From positions 1 to 40,748 of the forward strand of contig PWHX01000101.1 in the NCBI GenBank assembly GCA_003555415.1: DNA of 40,748 bases. Direction: 5' to 3'. Made by a program: the position numbers and the translations under genes. Positions 29,080 to 38,661 of this stretch are shown piece after piece. The notes under the pieces were generated by a model. That model saw only the letters and a program-made list of their open reading frames with translations, had not been told where the DNA came from and searched no databases. This DNA is from Syntrophomonadaceae bacterium. Its GTDB lineage: Bacteria > Bacillota > Dethiobacteria > SKNC01. Positions within the stretch are counted from its first letter, which is position 1. Every line of letters starts with the position of its first letter.

Positions 29080-30597
29080 TTAGTATATAACGGTGGCCTG
29101 TTCTAAAAATTTAGTTGAAACATCTAAACCTAGATACCTGGCTGTGTTTAAATTAATAGCAAGCCTGGGCTGCTCAGGTCGGCCTATAGGAATATCTGAA
29201 GGCTCTCTGCCCTGAAGAATCTCAGCAGCCATATATCCTGCGCTCACGCCCAAATCATAATGACTGGCGTACAGGCCTAGTAAAGCTCCCTTTCTTACCC
29301 CTGTTTCATCGGGAACTATTAAAGGAACCTTCTTTTCCCTGGCAGTAGATATAAGAAGAGAAATGTTTTGCTCCACTACAGGGCTAATGGGAACAAAAAT
29401 TCCATCCCCAGAACTAAGTCTTTTCCGTGCTAAATCCTTAATATCTCCAGACTGCCTGACAGGCAATGTTTCTATTTTTAAACCCATTCCGGCAGCAGCT
29501 GCCAGGACATAATCCAGCTCTATGGCTGTGTTAGGATTTCCTTCTTCATAAATGATAACCAGTTTTCTAAGTCGGGGATATATCTCCTTAAACCTGGCAA
29601 GTTTTAATTCTGAAGAAACCAGTCCGCTTACCCCGGTTAAATGATTTTCAGAACTTTCCCAGCCGGCTACCAGTCCAACCTTAACGGGGTCTAAAACAGG
29701 AGTAAATACTACAGGTATTCCTTGTCCTTCACCAGCTCCAGCCCCTGCCTTGGCTGCCGGTGTAGTACAGGCAAACATTAAATCAACACCTCGACTAACC
29801 AGCTCTCCTGCTTCATCAGCCAAAAGAGGAACCTTACCCTCAACATTCCTGTAATCATAGTGTATTTCTGCATCTTTAAAAGAAGATATCCCTTCCTTAA
29901 AACCTTCCACCGCATCATCTAAGTGAGAGGTGAGTTGTAGAATACCTATATTGTACTTAAATTCTTTATCTTTTCCGATTCTATCTTTCACTTCGCCCCA
30001 GGAATTGTATAAATCATGTTCTATCTCCAGGTTTTCCATTATACGTCCCGTAATAAAATTTAAAAGATCCTCTATATTGTAAGGTTTGTGATAAAAAGCC
30101 GGCATGGCAGGTAATATAGTAACCCCCATCTGACTCAAGCTGAGGAGATTTTGCAGATGAATACTGCTCAAGGGAGTTTCCCTGGGCACTAAAATTAGCT
30201 TACGTCCTTCTTTAATGGCTACATCAGCAGCCCTTTCTAAAAGATCCCGGGAACTTCCCCGGGCTATGCCGGAAACTGTAGCCATAGAGCAGGGAACAAC
30301 TACCATGGCATCAATCTTAAAAGAACCACTGGCTACTGAAGCAGCTATATCCTTATTATCCATTAAAATAAAGCGGTTATCTTCCCTTAAAGGAATCTCA
30401 AAGAAATTCTTAAGCTGTTTTTGCTGATCAAAAAAGTCTCCCTTCAACTTAAAGTTCAGTTCTTTTTCCATAACCAGCTTCCCGGGATCGGTAATAATTA
30501 AAAATATTTTATGGTCCGTTTTATAGAGTTCCTTTACCAGGTTTCGGGCATAATCTATACCACTGGCCCCGGTAATACCAATAACTATATTTTTCAT
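29080..30597 (-). CDS. Fusion protein: N-terminal UbiX/MqnM-like flavin prenyltransferase + C-terminal TrpX-like ABC substrate-binding (ABC_sub_bind type) domain
   Basis: N-half: GITGASG, DIAASVASGSF, VVPCS, RETPL, PAFYHKP. C-half: YNIGILQLTSHLDDAVEGFKEGI, CTTPAAKA, IPVVFTPVLDPVKVGLV, LTGVSG, IVPDETGVRKGALLGLYASHYDLGVSAGYMAAEILQGREPSDIPI, LAINLNTARYLGL. Single uninterrupted ORF, no signal peptide. Confidence 0.9.
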   Translation of the reverse strand: MKNIVIGITGASGIDYARNLVKELYKTDHKIFLIITDPGKLVMEKELNFKLKGDFFDQQKQLKNFFEIPLREDNRFILMDNKDIAASVASGSFKIDAMVVVPCSMATVSGIARGSSRDLLERAADVAIKEGRKLILVPRETPLSSIHLQNLLSLSQMGVTILPAMPAFYHKPYNIEDLLNFITGRIMENLEIEHDLYNSWGEVKDRIGKDKEFKYNIGILQLTSHLDDAVEGFKEGISSFKDAEIHYDYRNVEGKVPLLADEAGELVSRGVDLMFACTTPAAKAGAGAGEGQGIPVVFTPVLDPVKVGLVAGWESSENHLTGVSGLVSSELKLARFKEIYPRLRKLVIIYEEGNPNTAIELDYVLAAAAGMGLKIETLPVRQSGDIKDLARKRLSSGDGIFVPISPVVEQNISLLISTAREKKVPLIVPDETGVRKGALLGLYASHYDLGVSAGYMAAEILQGREPSDIPIGRPEQPRLAINLNTARYLGLDVSTKFLEQATVIY

Positions 30598-30654
30598 GGA
30601 TAAAACATCTCCCCACAAGGTTATCTAATATTAAACCTGACCATCTCTTTTAAG

Positions 30655-31521
30655 TTATATATTAGTTATGAAAAACAGGTCTATCATAGTAAAAAATAAA
30701 ACAGTTATACCTATCAACTCGTTTATATGATAAGAGGCTATTTTCACCCTGGCCAGGTTATCCGGAGAAACTATTTTATGCTCGTACAATAAAAGGCCTG
30801 CGGCAACAAAAACACCCAGGAAATATATATAACCAAAAGGGAAAAATAAAGGTAAAAGAGCTAAAAGAATAATGGTAACAAGATGAAAAGCTTTAGCTAT
30901 GGTTAATGCAGCGCTGATGCCAAACCTGGCGGGAATGGCATGAATTTTTTCCTTCCGGTCAAAATCAACATCCTGGGTAGCATATATAATATCAAAACCG
31001 GCAACCCATAAAGTTACTACCATGGTCAATATGAAAGGCGGCAGCGCCATTTCTCCCGTCACGGCTATCCATGCACCCAGAGGAGCAAGCCCAACAGCCA
31101 GGCCCAGGACAAGATGACAGGCCCAGGTAAAGCGCTTGGTATAAGAGTATCCTGCTAAAATAATAACCGCCAGCGGCAGAAGCTTTACACAGAGTTCGTT
31201 CAGCTGGAAAGCAGATACGATTAAAAGCGTCAACCCGACTATACTCAACACCAGTATTTCAACCGGTTTAACCTTCCCCCGGGGTAAATGCCGGGAAGCT
31301 GTTCTGGGATTTTTTGCATCTATTTTCCAGTCTATAAGCCTATTCAGAGCATTGGCGGCATTCCGGGCACCTGCCATGGCTACCAGTATCCAAAACAAAT
31401 TATTAAAAGGAGGCCATCCTCCAGCAGCCATAAAAGCCCCCATAAAAGCAAAGGGAAGAGAAAACAAAGTATGCCTAAACATTACTACTTCACCGTAAGC
31501 TTTTAATTTATTCCAAACCAT
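30655..31521 (-). CDS. UbiA-family prenyltransferase (MqnP-like candidate)
   Basis: 288 aa; polytopic; NRLIDWKIDAKNPRT and YATQDVDFDRKEK Asp-rich motifs. Confidence 0.92.
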   Translation of the reverse strand: MVWNKLKAYGEVVMFRHTLFSLPFAFMGAFMAAGGWPPFNNLFWILVAMAGARNAANALNRLIDWKIDAKNPRTASRHLPRGKVKPVEILVLSIVGLTLLIVSAFQLNELCVKLLPLAVIILAGYSYTKRFTWACHLVLGLAVGLAPLGAWIAVTGEMALPPFILTMVVTLWVAGFDIIYATQDVDFDRKEKIHAIPARFGISAALTIAKAFHLVTIILLALLPLFFPFGYIYFLGVFVAAGLLLYEHKIVSPDNLARVKIASYHINELIGITVLFFTMIDLFFITNI

Positions 31522-32950
31522 ACTCCTTCCACTTCCTGTCTACAAGCTCTTTAATTTCCGGGCTCATTTCTATTTCATCAGGCCATTCCCGGAAGTGCCC
31601 CTCAGAAGGTCCTTTTATCGTCGCATCTATACCCATCTTGGCCCCGTAATTTGGCAAAGGTGAAGCATGATCCAGAGCGTCGAGGGGCCCATCCACAATC
31701 ATTAGATCCCTTTTGGGATCTACATTATTAAATACCTTCCAGAATACGGCAGACAAATCCTGGGGATCTACATTCTCATCAACCACAATAATTATCTTGG
31801 TAAACATCATCTGACCCAGACCCCATAGGGCATTTATAACTTTACGGGCCTGTCCGGGATAGGTCTTTTTTATAGATACTATTGCACAATTATGAAAAAC
31901 TCCTTCTAACGGCAGGTTAATATCTAAAACTTCCGGCATCAACATCTTTAACAAAGGCAAAAATATTCTTTCCGTAGCCTTAGCCAAGTAGCAATCCTCC
32001 ATAGGAGGCCTACCTACTACTGTAGCCGGGTAAACAGCATTTTTCTTATGAGTCATACACGTAATATGAAATACAGGGTACTTATCAGCCAGGGAATAAT
32101 AGCCGGTATGGTCACCGAAGGGGCCCTCCACCTTGAATTCTTCCTGGGGATCTACATACCCTTCTAAAATAAACTCTGCGTGGGCCGGCACATAAAGGTC
32201 TACAGTTTTACATTTTACTTCTTCCACCGGAGATTTCTTTAAAAAACCGGCAAATATTAGTTCGTATAAGTTTTTAGGAAGGGGTGCCGTAGAAGCATAT
32301 ATAGTTGCCGGGTCTCCCCCTAAAGCTACAGCAACCTCCATCTTCTGGCCCCGCCTCTTATACTTAGAAAAATTACTGGCCCCGTCTTTATGCAGATGCC
32401 AATGCATTCCTGTAGTTTTGTGATCATAAACCTGTAACCGGTACATGCCGACATTGCGCTCCTCTGTTTCCGGGTCTTTAGTAAATACCAGAGGTAAAGT
32501 AATATATTTCCCCCCATCTTGGGGCCAACATTTAGGGATAGGCAGTTTATCCAGGTCCGGGTCCCTAACTACCTCCTGACAAGGCGCTTTTTTTACCTTC
32601 TTTGGTGGATATCCTGCCACCTGGGATAAAATGGGAATGGTTTTTAATTTGTCCATAATTTTTTTAGCGGAAAAGGCTTCTAGCATGGAATTTATTTCCT
32701 CCGCTATGTCGTCCAAGCTCTCCACCCCTAACGACATACTCATTCTTTCATTAGTTCCAAAGGTATTTATGACTAAAGGGAATTCTGAGCCTTTTACGTT
32801 TTCAAACATTAAAGCTGGACCGTATTTTTTAGATATCCGGTCCGTTATTTCTGTTATTTCCAGTTCAGGATCAACTTCTGTTGTAATTCTGCGCAGTTGC
32901 CCCTTACTTTCTATAAAGGCAATAAATTCCTGCAGATCTTTAAAAGCCAA
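31508..32950 (-). CDS. UbiD-family prFMN-dependent decarboxylase (MqnL-like candidate); start revised to TTG at 32950
   Basis: LAFKDLQEFIAFIESKGQLRRI, MHWHLHKDGASNF, EGPFGDHTGYYSLADKYPVFHIT, PPMEDCYLAKATERIFLPLL; SD AAGGAGGGGG directly before the TTG. Confidence 0.94.
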   Translation of the reverse strand: MAFKDLQEFIAFIESKGQLRRITTEVDPELEITEITDRISKKYGPALMFENVKGSEFPLVINTFGTNERMSMSLGVESLDDIAEEINSMLEAFSAKKIMDKLKTIPILSQVAGYPPKKVKKAPCQEVVRDPDLDKLPIPKCWPQDGGKYITLPLVFTKDPETEERNVGMYRLQVYDHKTTGMHWHLHKDGASNFSKYKRRGQKMEVAVALGGDPATIYASTAPLPKNLYELIFAGFLKKSPVEEVKCKTVDLYVPAHAEFILEGYVDPQEEFKVEGPFGDHTGYYSLADKYPVFHITCMTHKKNAVYPATVVGRPPMEDCYLAKATERIFLPLLKMLMPEVLDINLPLEGVFHNCAIVSIKKTYPGQARKVINALWGLGQMMFTKIIIVVDENVDPQDLSAVFWKVFNNVDPKRDLMIVDGPLDALDHASPLPNYGAKMGIDATIKGPSEGHFREWPDEIEMSPEIKELVDRKWKEYGLE

Positions 32951-33158
32951 AAAACCCCCTCCTTCTGTATAAAAACAAATACTATAATAGAAATCCCTAT
33001 CACGCCATTGTTTCATATTCGACAACAACCTACTATTTCCTTCCCTGAAACATCTACTTTTTATATTCTCCATAAACTGCCGTTTAAACTTGAAGATTAA
33101 TGCCACATGATATATTATTTAGTATGTAAATATTTAAACAATGAAGGGAAGTTAAAAA

Positions 33159-34934
33159 ATGGCTTTTAGTGGCATAGTCCTGGCCTCCGTTATGCAGGAA
33201 TTAAAAAGCAAAATAATAGAAGGTCGTATTGAAAAAATCTACCAACCGGAAAAGTTTGAAATTAATTTTCTGGTCCACCGAAACAATATTTATCGCCTTC
33301 TAATATCTGCTCACCCGGTGTACTCCCGAATTCACCTTACAGAAGGTGAAAAAGAAAACCCTTTATCTCCTCCTACCTTTTGTATGCTGCTTAGAAAACA
33401 CCTGTCAGGAGGCAGAATATTAAAAATTGAGCAGGAAGGCTTAGATCGCATATTACGGCTTACGGTACGAACCAGGGATGAGTTCGACCTGATAGAGGAA
33501 AAAATACTGCTGGTTGAAATAATGGGAAAACACAGTAATATTATCCTCCTGGACGAGGATGAAGTTATTTTAGGCAGCATTAAAACTGTAACTGAAGCTG
33601 TAAGCCGTCACCGAACTGTTATCCCTGGAAAACCTTATAACCCACCTCCTTATGGAGAAAAGATAAACTTGACAGATTCTAAAATAATATCCCCCGATGA
33701 ACTAAGGAAAACCCTTATTTCAAAACCTGAACAAAAAATTTCTAAAGCCTTGATTTCTATCTTTAACGGTCTAGACCCTCTTTTGGCTGAAGAAATAACA
33801 TTTCGTGCTGCCCTTGACCCTCAATCAACAACAGAAAAAATAATTACTGAAGAAATAAACCGGTTAGCAACAGTCCTGCAGACTATTAGTGAAACTATAA
33901 AAAGCGGTAACTGGCATCCAGAGATCTTGACAGATAAAAACAAAAACTTTAAAGATTTTACCTGCTTAGAATTAAAAAGCTACCCGGATACCCTTAGAAT
34001 AGGTTACAACAAAATAAACGAAATGCTTGATGATTTCTTTTGCACAAAAATACACCAGCAGAAATATAAACAATTAAGACAAAGTCTCCTCCAGCTGGTA
34101 AATGATGAACTAAAAAAAGTCAAGCAAAAACGTAAAGGCCTGGCTAAAAAATTAAAAAAAGCTGAAAAATGCGAAGAGCTTCAACTGTGGGGAGAATTAT
34201 TAACTTCACAGCTTTATCTGGCCAAAAAGGGACAGGATAAAGTAAACCTGATAAACTATTACCACCCTGAACAGGAACAAATAACTGTATCACTGGATCC
34301 CCAACTGTCTCCAGGGGAAAACGCCCAGAAATTCTTTAAAAGATACCGTAAGTTAAAAAAGTCCCTGCCCCTGGCAAAAAAAGAATTAAAAAAAAGCCTG
34401 CAGGAATTAAATTACCTGGAAGGTCTAAAATATAACCTGGAATCAGGCAGCTGGGAGGATATAAGGGATATAAAAGAAGAACTTTTACGGGAAGGTTATC
34501 TAAAAAAATCTCATAAAAAACAGAAAAAACATGAAATGAAAACAAAAGAAGTAGCATCCAAGCCTTTAAAATTTCTCTCTTCTGATGGTTATGAAATATT
34601 CGTGGGTAAAAATAACCAGCAGAATGATTACCTTACCTTAAAAGCCGCCTCTAAAGAAGACCTCTGGCTCCACGTAAAAGACATTCCCGGGTCCCATGTA
34701 GTAGTAAAAGGAGAAAACATCCCTGTGGAAACCTTGAAAGAAGCGGCGCTTCTGGCAGCTTACTACAGCAAAGGTTCTAACTCCTCCAACGTCCCTGTGG
34801 ACTACACAAAGATAAAGCACGTTAAAAAACCTCGGCAAGCCAAACCGGGCATGGTAACCTATGACCAACATAAAACATTATACGTAACAGCCGATGAAAA
34901 ACAGATAGACAAAATTGCCAGGGTTAATAATTAA
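33159..34934 (+). CDS. rqcH: NFACT-family ribosome quality control protein RqcH (YloA)
   Basis: 591 aa; MAFSGIVLASVMQELK, EGLDRI (conserved Asp-Arg), DLWLHVKDIPGSHVVVK NFACT-R motif. Confidence 0.95.
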   Translation: MAFSGIVLASVMQELKSKIIEGRIEKIYQPEKFEINFLVHRNNIYRLLISAHPVYSRIHLTEGEKENPLSPPTFCMLLRKHLSGGRILKIEQEGLDRILRLTVRTRDEFDLIEEKILLVEIMGKHSNIILLDEDEVILGSIKTVTEAVSRHRTVIPGKPYNPPPYGEKINLTDSKIISPDELRKTLISKPEQKISKALISIFNGLDPLLAEEITFRAALDPQSTTEKIITEEINRLATVLQTISETIKSGNWHPEILTDKNKNFKDFTCLELKSYPDTLRIGYNKINEMLDDFFCTKIHQQKYKQLRQSLLQLVNDELKKVKQKRKGLAKKLKKAEKCEELQLWGELLTSQLYLAKKGQDKVNLINYYHPEQEQITVSLDPQLSPGENAQKFFKRYRKLKKSLPLAKKELKKSLQELNYLEGLKYNLESGSWEDIRDIKEELLREGYLKKSHKKQKKHEMKTKEVASKPLKFLSSDGYEIFVGKNNQQNDYLTLKAASKEDLWLHVKDIPGSHVVVKGENIPVETLKEAALLAAYYSKGSNSSNVPVDYTKIKHVKKPRQAKPGMVTYDQHKTLYVTADEKQIDKIARVNN

Positions 34935-34995
34935 AAAATATTAAACTCCCACATAAATTTAAAAAGAGACAATTTGGTTCTTAACTTATAAACGG

Positions 34996-35451
34996 CTATT
35001 TTTCATGCTCTAAAAAATCCTCTCCCACTTCCAAAAGACCCCTTTCTCCTTCAAGAGTAAAATCCAGAGATAGGGGAAGAAGGATGTAATTCCCCTCCCA
35101 GTAAAAACATCTTATCTCCAGTTCACCTACTTTAAAATCTATATAATAGTCAGGAAATCCTATGTCCGGAAACCGAGAATCTCCTGGCCTGTAAACTCCT
35201 TTAACGCTTGCTTCTTTTAAACTGTCTGCAATAGCCTTTACTTCTTCCGGCTCCTCAATTTCCTTTTCTATCACAGTATAGTCATAATAGTTGAAGGGCT
35301 CACTAAAAGAAACAGACTCCACAGCATCTAAATATCTTAAGTCTCCCTGGGAAGTATGGTAGCAATGAGAACAACCCGGATAAAATAATAATATAGTTAA
35401 AAAAACAGCTCCTATTAATTTAATTACCTTAATTTTGTGTAAATAAATCAT
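34996..35451 (-). CDS. Uncharacterized putative lipoprotein/exported protein; start revised to internal ATG
   Basis: MIYLHKIKVIKLIGAVFLTILLFYPGC signal-like N-terminus; GGGAGG SD 5 nt before the internal ATG; no recognised family. Confidence 0.6.
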   Translation of the reverse strand: MIYLHKIKVIKLIGAVFLTILLFYPGCSHCYHTSQGDLRYLDAVESVSFSEPFNYYDYTVIEKEIEEPEEVKAIADSLKEASVKGVYRPGDSRFPDIGFPDYYIDFKVGELEIRCFYWEGNYILLPLSLDFTLEGERGLLEVGEDFLEHEK

Positions 35452-35747
35452 AATTGCCTCCCATGTATATTTTAATGCTTTTTCCCGAATTTTTCCAGAG
35501 ATATTATTATTTTTAATTACGTAATATTTTCCATTACAAGAAATATTTTCTCTTATAAATATATGACGTTTTGCAATCAAAAATGTTTCATTATTTATTT
35601 CAAACAAAAAACCATAAATTGGTATATATAAACATAAAAAAATAAGACCCAATCTTCTTGCGTTACTTTAAGAAAGAATCTTTGAAAATTACTAGCTTTA
35701 TAAAAATTAAAGCATTTTTAAGAAAAAAACCGCATCTTCAGCCCCTT

Positions 35748-36401
<654 letters not shown>

Positions 36402-36414
36402 CTATATAAGACTA

Positions 36415-37338
36415 TCAAGGAAAAATATTATTGTCAAGCAATATAATTATTTCTTTAAAACTTTCCGACAATGGAGCAGAAAACTCCATGTATTCCCCTT
36501 TACGGGGATGAATGAAACCCAGAACCCCTGCATGTAGTGCCTGATGGGAAATGTCAAGCTTATTTTTCCTGGGACCATATACGTTGTCCCCTAATACAGG
36601 ATGACCAATATAACTTAAGTGAACCCTTATCTGGTGAGTTCTCCCTGTTTCCAATATTAGTTTTAAAAAGGCATGCTTTGAAAACCTCTCTAAAACTTCA
36701 AAATGGGTAACAGCCTTTCTCACCTTGCCTTCGGTAACCGCCATTTTTTTCCGTTCCCTGGGATGCCTTCCTATAGGAGCATCTATAGTCCCGTAATTTT
36801 CTGAAATTCTCCCGTGGACCAGGGCATAATATTCCCTTTTTATAGTCCGTTCTTTTAGCTGTCCACTTAACGATAAATGAGCAATATCGTTTTTAGCTGC
36901 TACCAGTATTCCTGAGGTATCTTTATCAAGACGATGAACAATTCCCGGTCTCAGCTTTCCCCCAATCCCCGACAGGTCTTTACAATGAAAGAGAAGCGCA
37001 TTGACTAGCGTACCGGAGTAATGACCTGCAGCCGGATGGACTACCATCCCCGCCGGTTTATTTATAATTATTATATCTACATCTTCATATAAAATATCTA
37101 AAGGAATATCCTCCGGATTAATATTAATATCTTCAGGAGGAGGAACTTCCATTAGAATTTTATCGCCATCTTTAACCCGGTAATTAGCCTTTACCTTTTT
37201 GCCACTTATCTTAACCCGGCCTTGTTTGATTAAACCTTGAATGCGGGATCTGGAAAAATCGGTGCATTTTTCCATCAAGAATACATCCAGGCGCTTTCCT
37301 ACCTCCTCTTTACAAACGGAAATATATCTATTGTTCAT
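36415..37338 (-). CDS. RluA/RluD-family pseudouridine synthase (YlyB-like)
   Basis: 307 aa; S4 domain N-terminus, GIVHRLDKDTSGILVAAK, GRTHQIRVHLSYIGHPVLGD. Confidence 0.95.
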   Translation of the reverse strand: MNNRYISVCKEEVGKRLDVFLMEKCTDFSRSRIQGLIKQGRVKISGKKVKANYRVKDGDKILMEVPPPEDININPEDIPLDILYEDVDIIIINKPAGMVVHPAAGHYSGTLVNALLFHCKDLSGIGGKLRPGIVHRLDKDTSGILVAAKNDIAHLSLSGQLKERTIKREYYALVHGRISENYGTIDAPIGRHPRERKKMAVTEGKVRKAVTHFEVLERFSKHAFLKLILETGRTHQIRVHLSYIGHPVLGDNVYGPRKNKLDISHQALHAGVLGFIHPRKGEYMEFSAPLSESFKEIIILLDNNIFP

Positions 37339-38080
37339 GAGCTTCGGTCACCTGTTTCCAAGGCCAGAATTTAAGAAGCAGCAGTGAAACTAGAATCATA
37401 ATCAAGCTCACAACCTGGGCTAAAGTAATTGGTCCAAGGAAAAGGTCTCCTTCACGGAAAAATTCAACTATAAACCGGTATGCACCATACAAACCAGTAT
37501 ACACCACAAAAAGATAACCGTTAAAAGGTTTTTTATCTCTCAGGTACATCAAAATACCAAAAAACAACAAGTTGGATAAACTGGCATAAAGCTGAGTAGG
37601 ATGTCTCAGGGCATTATCCAAAAAAGATGCGGGAAGGGCCCAGGGAACATCGCTTACTACTCCAAAACAGCAGCCGTTTAAAAGACAGCCTATCCTGGTA
37701 ATGGCATAACCCAAGGCCACAAAAGGAGCCGCCAGGTCAGCCGTAAGACCAACAGATATATTATGTTTTTTAACGTACCACAGCCCTATCAAAAAACCAG
37801 CAGCCAGGCCGCCGTGAAAGACAAGGCCTCCCCCCCGGGTTACAATGAAAATAGGATTTTCTGCATAGTAGGACCAGTTAAGGATTACATAGTAAAAGCG
37901 GGCTCCAACTATAGCCGCAACACCTATTAATATAGCCAAATCCAGTATTCTCTCAGGCTCTATACCTGCTTTGGGAGCTTCCTTGACAGCAAAATAAGTG
38001 CCTGCTAAAAAGGCAATGACTAAAGCAACCCCGTAAGAATAAATTTCCAAAGAGCCTAATTGAAATAAAACTGGGTGCAT
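37328..38080 (-). CDS. lgt: Prolipoprotein diacylglyceryl transferase
   Basis: 250 aa; GGLVFHGGLAAG, ITRIGCLLNGCCFG, HPTQLYASL. Confidence 0.96.
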   Translation of the reverse strand: MHPVLFQLGSLEIYSYGVALVIAFLAGTYFAVKEAPKAGIEPERILDLAILIGVAAIVGARFYYVILNWSYYAENPIFIVTRGGGLVFHGGLAAGFLIGLWYVKKHNISVGLTADLAAPFVALGYAITRIGCLLNGCCFGVVSDVPWALPASFLDNALRHPTQLYASLSNLLFFGILMYLRDKKPFNGYLFVVYTGLYGAYRFIVEFFREGDLFLGPITLAQVVSLIMILVSLLLLKFWPWKQVTEAHEQ

Positions 38081-38081
38081 T

Positions 38082-38594
38082 TTATCTCCCCTCCTGCTTT
38101 TCTAAAAAATCACCACTGGTAATTAACTCATAAAGGAAAAAGGCCGCTCCTATACATAAAGCCGTATCAGCAATATTAAAAACTGGCCAGTAACGAAAGT
38201 CAATAAAATCAATTACATAGCCAAATCGTAGCCGATCTATTAGGTTACCGATAGCGCCGCTTATAATTAAGGTTAACCCTAATTTTGTATATATTTTTTC
38301 CCGGCATATGTCTTTCATTAAAAAAAATAACACTATAAGACCTATTATCGTAACAATAACAAAAAACCACCTGTTATGAGCCAATATGCCAAAAATAGCT
38401 CCTGGATTCTGAACCAGTGTAATATGAAAATATTCTGGAATTACTGGAACAGACTGACCCAAGTATAACAGACTATCAGCATAATGTTTAGTGAACTGGT
38501 CAATGAAAACCAGAGAAAAAGCTAACAAAAAATATCTCACGTTTTTCTGCCCTCCTAACTCCCTTATTCTAGCACAAACAAGCCTTATCTGCAA
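38082..38594 (-). CDS. lspA: Signal peptidase II (lipoprotein signal peptidase)
   Basis: 170 aa; DQFTKHYAD, VQNPGAIFGIL, SGAIGNLIDRLRFGYVIDFIDF, FNIADTALCIG. Confidence 0.97.
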   Translation of the reverse strand: MQIRLVCARIRELGGQKNVRYFLLAFSLVFIDQFTKHYADSLLYLGQSVPVIPEYFHITLVQNPGAIFGILAHNRWFFVIVTIIGLIVLFFLMKDICREKIYTKLGLTLIISGAIGNLIDRLRFGYVIDFIDFRYWPVFNIADTALCIGAAFFLYELITSGDFLEKQEGR

Positions 38595-38647
38595 AAAAAA
38601 TACTACTATTTGATATACCTAAAGTCCATATTTAAGCAAAGAAAAAA

Positions 38648-38661
38648 GGCGGCTTACCGCC
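38648..38661 (-). terminator. Intrinsic terminator after the TraR/DksA-like gene
   Basis: GGCGG-TAAG-CCGCC then TTTTTTC on the minus strand, starting directly after the TAA stop. Confidence 0.8.

Noticed and set aside
32326-32517. 63 aa minus-strand ORF inside ubiD
   Set aside because: Alternative frame within a well-supported UbiD coding region.
35452-35652. 67-residue N-terminal extension of the unknown lipoprotein ORF in the track
   Set aside because: Low-complexity AT-rich translation; a strong SD (GGGAGG) and signal-peptide-like start occur at the internal ATG instead.
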